DNA from: Sphingobacterium sp.
GTDB lineage: Bacteria > Bacteroidota > Bacteroidia > SpSt-205
NCBI GenBank assembly: GCA_028276345.1
Contig: JAPYWM010000096.1
Coordinates: forward strand, 1-5,535
Direction: 5' to 3'
DNA length: 5,535 nt
In this document: piece after piece, positions 1 to 5,535 of the stretch
How positions within the stretch are numbered: the first letter of the stretch is position 1
Layout: every line of letters starts with the position of its first letter
Notes under the pieces: generated by a model
What the model was told of the DNA's origin: nothing
Seen by the model: only the letters and a program-made list of their open reading frames with translations
The model's database searches: none
Program-made: the position numbers and the translations under genes

Positions 1-168
1 GAACGTTTGCCGGAGCATTATCGCAATACGGTGAAGCTCAGGCTGGAAGGCCTTTCTGATAATGACATAGCCAAAAAGCTCAAGATGCCGGTGGGGACTA
101 TCAAGAGCCACTATTCCCGAGCCAAGCAGATACTACGGGACTGGCTCAAGGCGGATGGGTATTTATAG
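1..168 (+). CDS. ECF-type RNA polymerase sigma factor, C-terminal part (region 4)
   Basis: Only the last 55 residues are in the window; the reading frame is open from base 1 and ends with TAG at 166-168. The fragment begins ERLPEHYRNT and continues through SDNDIAKKLKMPVGTIKSHY to an Arg/Lys-rich end. This is the usual sigma-70 region 4 helix-turn-helix, which binds the -35 (in Bacteroidota -33) promoter element. The segment GLSDNDIAKKL corresponds to the first helix and turn, and VGTIKSHYSRAKQIL to the recognition helix, as in ECF sigma factors. The chain stops soon after the helix-turn-helix, which also fits an ECF sigma. Regions 2 and 3 and any anti-sigma partner lie outside or are absent, so the regulon cannot be stated. 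A LuxR-type helix-turn-helix is the main alternative, but the LPEHYR lead-in and the SHYSRAK segment favour a sigma factor. The M16 peptidase gene follows 38 bases downstream on the same strand. Confidence 0.88.
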   Translation, partial: ERLPEHYRNTVKLRLEGLSDNDIAKKLKMPVGTIKSHYSRAKQILRDWLKADGYL

Positions 169-194
169 AAGAAGCGGGCGGGGTATAATGGCGC

Positions 195-202
195 TACCTT
201 TG
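195..202 (+). promoter_or_regulatory. Candidate Bacteroidota -7 promoter box for the M16 peptidase gene
   Basis: The sequence TACCTTTG matches the Bacteroidota -7 consensus TAnnTTTG at every defined position. It ends 4 bases before the ATG at 207, so the expected transcription start falls at or next to the start codon. No TTTG-like -33 element is seen 19-21 bases upstream; that interval is G-rich. The gap to the sigma-factor stop codon is too small for a long untranslated leader. Confidence 0.5.
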
Positions 203-206
203 TGGC

Positions 207-1436
207 ATGTTTGCGCTCAGCCGGTCCATTTATTATCTTCCTATGCCGGCGGCCTCGTCGGTGTATGGGATACTTTATTATGATTGCGGGAGTCGGTGTG
301 ATTGGGTGGGGCACGAGGGGATTACGCACTTTTTGGAACACGCCCTCTTTAAGGGGGCTCGGCATCTGTCGGCACGGCAGCTTTTTGAGCGGATAGAGCG
401 GTATGGGGGTGAACTGAATGCCTTTACCACCAAGGACAAGCTGGCCATTGAGTTTTCGGTGCCGCCAGCTGCGCTGCGCACCGCTTTGGAGATAGTGCGG
501 CTGATCGCAGAGGAAGCTACGCTTTCGGATGCGACGGTAGAAAAAGAACGTCAGGTTATTCTGGAAGAGCTGGCTATGTATGAAGATATTCCGGAGGAGG
601 CTCTATTAGACCGCTATGAGGAGATGATTTTTTCGTTGGGGGGGTTACGGCATCCGATAATTGGGTATCGGGAGTCGCTTTTAGCGACGGATGGGGAGGT
701 GCTTCGGCGCTATTATCGGGAAGTTTTTCAGAGAAGTCCATGGGTTTTACTGGTAGGTGGGGCGGTGTCGGGGCGAGCGGTAGAAGGGGCCTTGCGGCAG
801 ACAGGCTGGCTGACAAAGGAGAGCCCGTCTCAGCGCCTATGGCAAGCCAATGAGGTCCCTCGTATGCCGGACGGTCCCCTTGTGGAAAAGCGTCCTATCC
901 AGCAAAGTCACCTCGTCGTGGGTGGTCTGGGGCCCTGCCCGTACGGGCGGGATGGCCTCGCCGTGCAGTTGATTTTGCAGGCGCTGGGCGGGCCTTTCAT
1001 GAGTAGCGTGTTGAATCTCCTACTGCGGGAGCGGTATGGGTGGGGGTATAGCGTGTATAGCCTTTATCAGGGGTATGCAGAGAAGGGCGTGTGGGGGATT
1101 TATGCGGGTCTGATGCCCGAGGTGGCGGAGCGAGCGCTTAGGCTGATCCAGCGCAAGCTCGCCGAGTGGCAATCACACCCCATTTCGGTAGCTCACCTCA
1201 GGGCGCTTAGGAACCAGTTTTGGGGGCGGCAGGTAATTTTATGGGAGCGGCTGAGTTATCGGCTCCAGGTGCAGGGGCGCTGGCTCCTGGACAAGGGCCA
1301 CCCACTGGAGGAAAGCGATATCCGAGAGGAGCTTTTTTCTTTGTCGGGAGAGGACTTATGGGCGGCGGCGCGGCGATATTTTTCGCCGCAGTGGGTGGCT
1401 ATCTTGCAGCCGTTCCACACAGACAGAAGCGCTTGA
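207..1436 (+). CDS. M16 family (insulinase/pitrilysin-like) zinc metallopeptidase
   Basis: This 409-residue protein has the inverted zinc motif HxxEH at residues 41-45 (HFLEH, zinc ligands His41 and His45, catalytic Glu44). The third ligand is probably Glu121 in the segment ERQVILEELAMYED, 76 residues after His45, the spacing seen in mitochondrial processing peptidase beta. It therefore looks catalytically complete. Residues about 5-165 form the M16 N-terminal domain and about 170-350 the M16 C-terminal domain; RERYGWGYSVYS at 274-285 is the conserved substrate-side motif of the second domain. The length suits a one-unit, two-domain bacterial M16 enzyme, which normally dimerises. No signal peptide is visible, so a cytoplasmic location is likely. 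ATG 207 is chosen because the frame is closed just upstream (TAA at 186-188), no other start lies between, and family similarity begins within a few residues. There is no Shine-Dalgarno sequence. The gene is G-rich on its coding strand. The substrate is unknown. Confidence 0.92.
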   Translation: MFALSRSIYYLPMPAASSVYGILYYDCGSRCDWVGHEGITHFLEHALFKGARHLSARQLFERIERYGGELNAFTTKDKLAIEFSVPPAALRTALEIVRLIAEEATLSDATVEKERQVILEELAMYEDIPEEALLDRYEEMIFSLGGLRHPIIGYRESLLATDGEVLRRYYREVFQRSPWVLLVGGAVSGRAVEGALRQTGWLTKESPSQRLWQANEVPRMPDGPLVEKRPIQQSHLVVGGLGPCPYGRDGLAVQLILQALGGPFMSSVLNLLLRERYGWGYSVYSLYQGYAEKGVWGIYAGLMPEVAERALRLIQRKLAEWQSHPISVAHLRALRNQFWGRQVILWERLSYRLQVQGRWLLDKGHPLEESDIREELFSLSGEDLWAAARRYFSPQWVAILQPFHTDRSA

Positions 1437-1486
1437 AGCATAAACTTTCTAAGCACGGCAAGAAACGCTTACCCGCTCGCTATGCA

Positions 1487-1521
1487 TAAAAGAAAGGGCC
1501 CCGGCTTTTTCACCGGAGCCC
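1487..1521 (-). terminator. Rho-independent terminator of the outer-membrane gene pair
   Basis: Read on the - strand, GGGCTCCGG pairs with CCGGGGCCC (1496-1521) and is followed by a U-rich run (complement of 1487-1495, one C in the U tract). The - strand RNA gives a continuous 9-10 bp stem including G-U wobble pairs, with an A-rich loop. The + strand RNA would have a C-A mismatch at 1500/1517 and no U tract, so the element is directed to the - strand. It lies 26 bases beyond the stop codon of the small barrel gene, in the convergent gap. No separate good terminator for the M16 gene is seen in 1437-1486. Confidence 0.8.
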
Positions 1522-1547
1522 AGATGGTCTCTTACGAAAGCCGCTGC

Positions 1548-2333
1548 TTAGAACCAGAACATCAGGTTGAAGCCGAGGTTACTGAGGCGGCCCTTGAGGT
1601 CTTTATGGGGCTTGATGTCGGTGATTTTGACACCGTTAGCGTCCGCGTAGTCAAACTTGAAGTCTTTGTTGAAGAAGTTGATAAGGCCGTGGTTGTAGGT
1701 GATGGCGAAGTCGATCGTGCCGATGCCTTCTAACTCGATGTCTACGCCTGCGCCGGCGGAAGCCTGTGCCAGGAAGGGCATGACGTAGCTTCCACCCCGG
1801 GTTTTATCTTGGTCAATGAAATCGGGCGAGACGATGACTTTGTCAGACTTGGTGACGCTACCGACTTTGACGTCGAGGAGGCCGCCTAAGAGGGCTTTAG
1901 CGCGGATGGGGGTGGAGCCGAGGGGATTGGTGCGGAGTTTGAGCCAGACGGGGACGTTGAGGGTGGTTATGCCATAGGAAGGGGTGACAGCGGAGGTTAG
2001 CCCCGTAGCGCCCAGGCTGATGGTGGTGTCAGCTCCACTGGGCGTCTTACCGATGATACCGTAGCCGGGCTTGTACTCTACTTTGGCACTGTAGCTACCA
2101 ATGCCTGCGCCTAAAAGGAGGGAGGCATTGTCTGAAAAACCAAAACTCAGCATAAGTCCACCCCGGAAGTTGAAGGCACCCGACCCAGAGAGGTTGCGCA
2201 CGGTCTTACCAGCAGAGTCCAAACTGAAAAATCCAATAAGCGGCTCCACACGAAGGCCGAATTTCACACCTTCCTGAGCCCATACCATGCCTCCTACGAG
2301 GAGGAGGATCGCTATGTACTTTACACGAGTCAT
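1548..2333 (-). CDS. Small outer-membrane beta-barrel protein, PorT-like
   Basis: The protein has 261 residues. Residues 1-19 are a signal peptide: MTRVK, a hydrophobic core (IAILLLVGGMV), then a likely cut after WA, leaving Gln20 as the mature N-terminus. The mature chain begins EGVKFGLRVEPLIGFF and consists of alternating Gly/aromatic/hydrophobic segments, such as FRGGLMLSFGFS, SLLLGAGIGSYSAKVEY and YGITTLNVPVWLKLRT. It ends LGFNLMFWF, an aromatic C-terminus that fits the beta signal read by the BAM machinery. This pattern resembles the Bacteroidota outer-membrane beta-barrel families of the PorT/OmpW-like type, probably 8-10 strands; no ligand or enzyme function can be read from it. ATG 2333 is preferred over an in-frame ATG at 2354, which would add seven residues before the signal peptide and place the start upstream of the TATCTTTG box. 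The TonB-dependent receptor gene ends 24 bases upstream, so co-transcription is also possible. Confidence 0.82.
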   Translation of the reverse strand: MTRVKYIAILLLVGGMVWAQEGVKFGLRVEPLIGFFSLDSAGKTVRNLSGSGAFNFRGGLMLSFGFSDNASLLLGAGIGSYSAKVEYKPGYGIIGKTPSGADTTISLGATGLTSAVTPSYGITTLNVPVWLKLRTNPLGSTPIRAKALLGGLLDVKVGSVTKSDKVIVSPDFIDQDKTRGGSYVMPFLAQASAGAGVDIELEGIGTIDFAITYNHGLINFFNKDFKFDYADANGVKITDIKPHKDLKGRLSNLGFNLMFWF

Positions 2334-2340
2334 ATCGGCG

Positions 2341-2348
2341 CAAAGATA
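2341..2348 (-). promoter_or_regulatory. Candidate -7 promoter box for the small barrel gene
   Basis: On the - strand TATCTTTG matches TAnnTTTG perfectly and ends 7 bases before the ATG at 2333. It sits in the 24-base gap between the receptor stop codon and this gene, so the barrel gene may have its own promoter within an operon. No -33 TTTG is seen at the usual distance. The predicted leader would be zero to a few bases long. Confidence 0.5.
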
Positions 2349-2357
2349 CGGCAAAAA

Positions 2358-4790
2358 TCAGTTCGTTTTCCCCACTTCGCCTTGCAGGCGCAGGACGCAC
2401 TGGATGGCGAAGCTGCGCTGCTCATTGAGGGTGCCGGGCAGCGTGGTGTAAATCCGATTGAACGCATTGAAGATGTGGAAGGTCCAGCGGGCCCGGCCTG
2501 CCTCATACGCCAGGATAAAATCCCAGACGGTATAAGGCTTACTGGCATAATCCCGGAAAAATCCATCCAGCCCAGCCAGGTTATTATTCGTGGTGGCACC
2601 CAAGAGGAAGAAGAGCTTATCTACATTCGTGATAGGGCTACTATAGCGGAAGTTAGCCGTAAAACTGTATTTTCCGTAGCCTATTTCACCAATGGCTCGT
2701 ACGATTTGTTTGTTGCGGTACTTAAGGGTGTAGGGGATGTCTCGGGCGATGTTGTAGAGTTCAGGTTGGGTGGTGGGATTGGGCATTTGGAGGGCGGTGT
2801 TGAGTACTGCGAAGGCCCCGGCGGCGTTATTCATGGTGTCAAGAGCCTTGGAGCCATCAGGGTTGATAGGCTCAATGAGGGTAGCCCCCCCGCTAATATT
2901 CAGGAAAAACTTCCCCGCTTCGTAGCGCAGGCCCCATAGGGGTTCTATCCCTTGGATGAGGGCCCGGGAGAGGTTGATTGCTGAGAAAGGCAGCCCGGGA
3001 AAGCCCCGTAAGACCGCATCTATATTGACCTGAAACTCGACCATGTCTTTGAACTCCATGCGGAAGGCGGAGACATCTACAAAGCCTTTTAGGCTTTCGC
3101 CGAATTTGAAGTACTGACGCAAGCCCACTTCGGCGCTGTAGCCGCGCTCAACCTTGACGAAGGGGTTGGGGAGGACGGTGATGCCGCCTGCGCCAGTGGT
3201 GGTGAAGCGTTCTGCCACGGAGGGGCTGCGCAGTCCCTGCCCATAGGACGCCCGCAGGATCGTTCCCATCCACGGCGTAAAGGTGATCCCCCCCCGAAAA
3301 ATCGGCTCCCGAATGGTGGTGAGCTGGACATAAGCTGGCGTTTCGCCCTTCACTATCCGCCCTGCCACGATCCGGTATGACGTATCGCCCCGGATGTTTT
3401 CGTACTGGTAGCGCACCCCGCCACTCAGATGAAACTTCCAGATGTCTATTTCGGCCTGAGCAAAGGCGGCGGCTTGCTGGCCCCGCGCCCGCCCAAAGAC
3501 TTCCTGAGCATACACCCGATTCTCCGTGTAGTTCCCCCCGAGGATGACCTTCCCCCATTTATTCAGGTTGTAGATGAACTGGTAGTCGTAGTAGTGGAGG
3601 GTGGCGCCACCAGATTGGGGCGTGCTAAGGTCATTGACGGTGCGATAGGTGCGGCCCTGGATCACGTGCCGATGCCCCTTGGGAGTCAGGTAAGAAATGT
3701 ACGGGTCAATCATATAGCGTTGAAGCATCTGATAGGTCAGGAAGCCTGCTCCGGGTAGAAGCGCGCGGTTGGGGAAGCTATCCCAAGCAATATAGGTAGC
3801 GCTGGAGTCAATATTAGCCTGGAGCGTTACGCCATACTGGAGTCCATCCAGGAAGGGGGCATTGTGTCGGATACGAATCCAGGTCCGCCCCCGCTTGGAA
3901 AAACCTTCCTGCCGAAACCCCGTATCATTGATAAGGTCTAAAAGCGTCGTCACCTCCCAGGTGTTGATACGCTGGGCATGAACAATGTGGAAAGCGGATA
4001 AGGAGGCCGTACTGCGACCATCCCAGTCACCCACCGGCTCTCGCGGCTTGTCGTAAATCTGGTGCTGCAAACGCACCACCGTATGCGGACTAAACTTTAC
4101 ATCCTCCGAGAGCACGTTGATAATTCCCCCCAGCGCCCCCGTCCCATAAAGAACCGATGAAGCCCCCTTCACAATCTCTATCTGCTTGATATTGTCCATG
4201 GGGATGAGGTCAAACTGCACACTGAGCCGGTCCGGACTCATCATCGGCAGCCCGTCCAGCAGCAAAAGCACCCGCGACCCCGCCCCGTATGTATAACCGC
4301 TACTCCCCCGAATGCTGGGCTGATCCTTATTCGTAGAGACGCCCGGCGTCTGCTCCAAGGCCTTAATGGGGTCAATAGAAGCTAAGTTCTGCACTTGGCG
4401 GGGCCGCACAAAGTCCAGCGATACCGTAACCTGCTCAATCTTCTGCTCGTAGCGGGAGGCCGAAACCACGACATCTTGAAGCATCGTATTTTTCGGCGTG
4501 AGGGGGATGGAAACGGATATCACCTCCTTGTCGGCGGGCAGGCGCAAAGTATAGACTTTTTCTTCGTAGCCCTCGTAAAGCACGCTGATGCGGACAGTCT
4601 CGGTGCGGTTGAGCGATACCCGGAATCGCCCTTCGGCATCAGTTAGGGCGCCGGCAGCCCCGTCATTGATGATTACCTTTGCGCCGATCAGCGGTTCGTT
4701 AGAAACTTCGTCCGTTACCCGCCCCTCTAAGGTTACTTGCTGGGCCCACAGGGCCAGTCCGAGTACGTAAGCGACGCCAATCTTCTTCAT
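2358..4790 (-). CDS. TonB-dependent outer-membrane receptor
   Basis: This 810-residue receptor has its domains in the standard order. Residues 1-16 are a signal peptide ending LALWA. Residues about 19-98 form a carboxypeptidase-regulatory-like beta-sandwich (VTLEGRVTDEVSNEPLIGAK, then LTDAEGRFRV). Residues 103-113 are the LQDVVVSASR lead-in, and about 115-230 the plug, with PSIRGSSG, LLLLDGLPM (175-183) and IEIVKGASSVLYGTGALGGI (204-223). The rest is a 22-strand-type barrel rich in aromatic strands. It would import a scarce ligand across the outer membrane using TonB-ExbBD energy. The 810-residue length and lack of an adjacent SusD gene argue for a siderophore, cobalamin, metal or peptide receptor rather than a SusC glycan porin; the ligand cannot be told. 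The C-terminus (FAIQCVLRLQGEVGKTN) lacks the usual final aromatic residue. ATG 4790 begins directly with the signal peptide. The gene contains several 6-8 G runs, and the divergent receiver-kinase gene starts 41 bases away. Confidence 0.95.
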   Translation of the reverse strand: MKKIGVAYVLGLALWAQQVTLEGRVTDEVSNEPLIGAKVIINDGAAGALTDAEGRFRVSLNRTETVRISVLYEGYEEKVYTLRLPADKEVISVSIPLTPKNTMLQDVVVSASRYEQKIEQVTVSLDFVRPRQVQNLASIDPIKALEQTPGVSTNKDQPSIRGSSGYTYGAGSRVLLLLDGLPMMSPDRLSVQFDLIPMDNIKQIEIVKGASSVLYGTGALGGIINVLSEDVKFSPHTVVRLQHQIYDKPREPVGDWDGRSTASLSAFHIVHAQRINTWEVTTLLDLINDTGFRQEGFSKRGRTWIRIRHNAPFLDGLQYGVTLQANIDSSATYIAWDSFPNRALLPGAGFLTYQMLQRYMIDPYISYLTPKGHRHVIQGRTYRTVNDLSTPQSGGATLHYYDYQFIYNLNKWGKVILGGNYTENRVYAQEVFGRARGQQAAAFAQAEIDIWKFHLSGGVRYQYENIRGDTSYRIVAGRIVKGETPAYVQLTTIREPIFRGGITFTPWMGTILRASYGQGLRSPSVAERFTTTGAGGITVLPNPFVKVERGYSAEVGLRQYFKFGESLKGFVDVSAFRMEFKDMVEFQVNIDAVLRGFPGLPFSAINLSRALIQGIEPLWGLRYEAGKFFLNISGGATLIEPINPDGSKALDTMNNAAGAFAVLNTALQMPNPTTQPELYNIARDIPYTLKYRNKQIVRAIGEIGYGKYSFTANFRYSSPITNVDKLFFLLGATTNNNLAGLDGFFRDYASKPYTVWDFILAYEAGRARWTFHIFNAFNRIYTTLPGTLNEQRSFAIQCVLRLQGEVGKTN
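3288..3295 (-). repeat. Eight-G homopolymer tract inside the receptor coding sequence
   Basis: The + strand has eight consecutive C (G8 on the coding strand), encoding part of Arg499-Gly500-Gly501. A one-base slip would frameshift the receptor in its barrel region. Shorter G runs occur in the same gene (G7 at 2885-2891, G6 at 3534-3539 and 4126-4131), mostly as consecutive GGG glycine codons. The tract is certain; any role in switching is a guess. Confidence 0.6.
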
Positions 4791-4797
4791 ACCGGTG

Positions 4798-4805
4798 CTA
4801 AACTA
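4798..4805 (-). promoter_or_regulatory. Candidate -7 promoter box for the TonB-dependent receptor gene
   Basis: On the - strand TAGTTTAG differs from TAnnTTTG at one defined position and ends 7 bases before the receptor ATG, the same distance as the TATCTTTG box of the small barrel gene. No -33 element is recognisable; the place where it would lie overlaps the start of the divergent gene. Confidence 0.35.
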
Positions 4806-4819
4806 CATACTTTCCGTCG

Positions 4820-4827
4820 TAATATAG
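4820..4827 (+). promoter_or_regulatory. Weak candidate -7 box for the receiver-kinase gene
   Basis: TAATATAG has two departures from TAnnTTTG but ends 4 bases before the ATG at 4832, the same distance as the box of the M16 gene. An alternative is TACTTTCC at 4808-4815, also with two departures and 16 bases from the ATG. The arms CTACAT (4803-4808) and ATATAG (4822-4827) form an imperfect dyad over both divergent boxes, which could be an operator or chance. Confidence 0.22.
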
Positions 4828-4831
4828 CCCC

Positions 4832-5535
4832 ATGGTGAGCCTGCTGGTGGTGGACGATGAGCCGATGGTGGTGCAAACGCTCCAGATGCAGCTCAGTCCG
4901 CTAACATCCGAAGGCGTCTGGATAGAAGGGGCCCTGAGCGGCCAAGAGGCGCTCGAGCTCATACCTAAGCTCCCTGCTCCTTTAGCGGTGGTGATAGCGG
5001 ACTACCTCATGCCCGGCCTCAGAGGGGATGACCTCCTGATTGAGATACACCGTATAGCCCCACAGGCCAAACTCATCCTCCTCACCGGCCAGGCCGAAGC
5101 CCACAATGTGGGCAAAATCGTCAACCATGCCCCGCTCTACCGGTACATCGCAAAACCCTGGGACCCCACGGACCTCCTCCTCACCGTCCGGGAAGCCCTG
5201 CGCACCTACCACCTCGAAAGGGCTTACGAAACCCTCAGCCAAACCCTGGAAGAGCGCCTCACCACCCAGAATCAAGCCCTTCTGGCTGCCGCTTCTGACC
5301 CCTATCTGCGTAACCTCTCCCACGACCTCAAAGGCCCCCTCAGCGGCCTCAAACAGCTCGCCACCCTCCTCAAAGAAAACCCTACACCTCCAGAAAAAGT
5401 TCAAAAGTATGCCGCCCTCCTCACAAACTCCCTCTCCGAACTGGAATCCTATGTGCAAAATCTCTTGGATATCGCCAAACACCAGCGTAATGGCTACCTA
5501 CAAAAACAGGCATTCTCCTGGAAAGAGCTGGCCGG
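4832..5535 (+). CDS. Receiver-domain histidine kinase (soluble hybrid), N-terminal part
   Basis: The first 234 codons are present and the frame is open at the window end. Residues 1-123 are a CheY-like receiver domain: acidic Asp8-Asp9-Glu10 (VVDDEP), phospho-acceptor Asp57 (VVIADYLMPG), Thr85 (LILLTG) and Lys108 (YRYIAKPWD), so all key residues are present. Residues about 126-155 form a coiled coil (LERAYETLSQTLEERL). Residues about 156-220 are a HisKA dimerisation domain with the phospho-accepting His164 in the H box LSHDLKGPL. The ATPase domain should follow outside the window. There is no signal peptide or membrane segment, so the protein is probably cytoplasmic and receives its signal by phosphotransfer to Asp57 from another kinase, or by autoregulation. 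ATG 4832 places the receiver motif at the normal distance from the N-terminus; no Shine-Dalgarno sequence is seen. Unlike the M16 gene on the same strand, its coding strand is C-rich, especially from about 5040 on. It is divergent from the receptor gene, but a regulatory link is only positional. Confidence 0.9.
   Translation, partial: MVSLLVVDDEPMVVQTLQMQLSPLTSEGVWIEGALSGQEALELIPKLPAPLAVVIADYLMPGLRGDDLLIEIHRIAPQAKLILLTGQAEAHNVGKIVNHAPLYRYIAKPWDPTDLLLTVREALRTYHLERAYETLSQTLEERLTTQNQALLAAASDPYLRNLSHDLKGPLSGLKQLATLLKENPTPPEKVQKYAALLTNSLSELESYVQNLLDIAKHQRNGYLQKQAFSWKELA

Noticed and set aside
184..189. Perfect TATAAT hexamer upstream of the M16 gene
   Set aside because: It matches the enterobacterial -10 box, but no -35 hexamer lies 16-18 bases upstream, and Bacteroidota housekeeping promoters use TAnnTTTG, which is present just downstream.
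188..283. Alternative ATG at 188 opening a 31-codon frame
   Set aside because: Its product ends at a TGA and has no family similarity; the overlapping frame from 207 carries the M16 motifs.
2378..2390. Short inverted repeat CGCCT-TGC-AGGCG near the end of the receptor gene
   Set aside because: A 5-bp stem inside coding sequence without an adjoining U tract; too weak to be a terminator.
2382..2939. 185-codon open frame on the + strand inside the receptor gene
   Set aside because: It lies opposite well-conserved receptor sequence and shows no domain, signal peptide or start signal; a composition-driven shadow.
3148..3558. 136-codon open frame on the - strand, out of frame with the receptor
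   Set aside because: A shadow of the GC-rich receptor gene, whose own frame is continuous and recognisable through this region.
4791..4831. Cobalamin or other riboswitch before the TonB-dependent receptor
   Set aside because: The whole intergenic gap is 41 bases and the candidate transcription start is beside the ATG, so no riboswitch aptamer fits.
4982..5482. 166-codon open frame on the - strand opposite the receiver-kinase
   Set aside because: The + strand frame has complete receiver and HisKA motifs; the antisense frame is a low-complexity Gly/Glu/Phe-rich mirror.
1..5535. dif/XerCD recombination site to go with the G/C composition change
   Set aside because: Only isolated half-site-like pieces such as CATAAT near 2540 were seen, with no matching second arm.

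Overview
The window looks like a piece of a moderately GC-rich Bacteroidota (or close relative) chromosome. Three things point there: a TonB-dependent receptor with an N-terminal carboxypeptidase-regulatory-like domain, a small PorT-type outer-membrane barrel, and start regions that carry the Bacteroidota -7 promoter motif TAnnTTTG in place of Shine-Dalgarno sequences. Nothing suggests a phage, plasmid, insertion sequence, CRISPR array or structural RNA. No genus can be named from the sequence alone.

Layout. Positions 1-168 hold the C-terminal end of an ECF-type sigma factor (region 4) on the + strand. A 38-base gap with a TACCTTTG box leads to a complete M16 zinc metallopeptidase of 409 residues (207-1436, +). 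The next gene is convergent. The 111-base gap holds a rho-independent terminator that works on the - strand. Two outer-membrane protein genes then run on the - strand: a 261-residue beta-barrel protein (2333 down to 1548) and, upstream of it, an 810-residue TonB-dependent receptor (4790 down to 2358), 24 bases apart. A 41-base divergent gap separates the receptor from a + strand signalling protein (4832 to beyond the window end). That protein has an N-terminal receiver domain, a coiled coil and a histidine-kinase dimerisation domain, and is cut off before the ATPase domain. There is no gene-free stretch longer than 111 bases.

How the genes may work together. The receptor and small barrel probably form one outer-membrane unit. 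The receptor has no SusD partner beside it and has the size of siderophore, vitamin or small-protein receptors rather than SusC. The divergent receiver-kinase is a candidate regulator by position only. The M16 enzyme is probably cytoplasmic, since it has no signal peptide, and may belong with the sigma factor or be unrelated to its neighbours.

The points most worth a second look are the -7 boxes ending only 4-7 bases before start codons (possible leaderless transcripts), a strong contrast in G/C strand composition between the two same-strand genes at the ends of the window, an 8-G tract inside the receptor gene, and the very short divergent control region. No clearly new system could be demonstrated.
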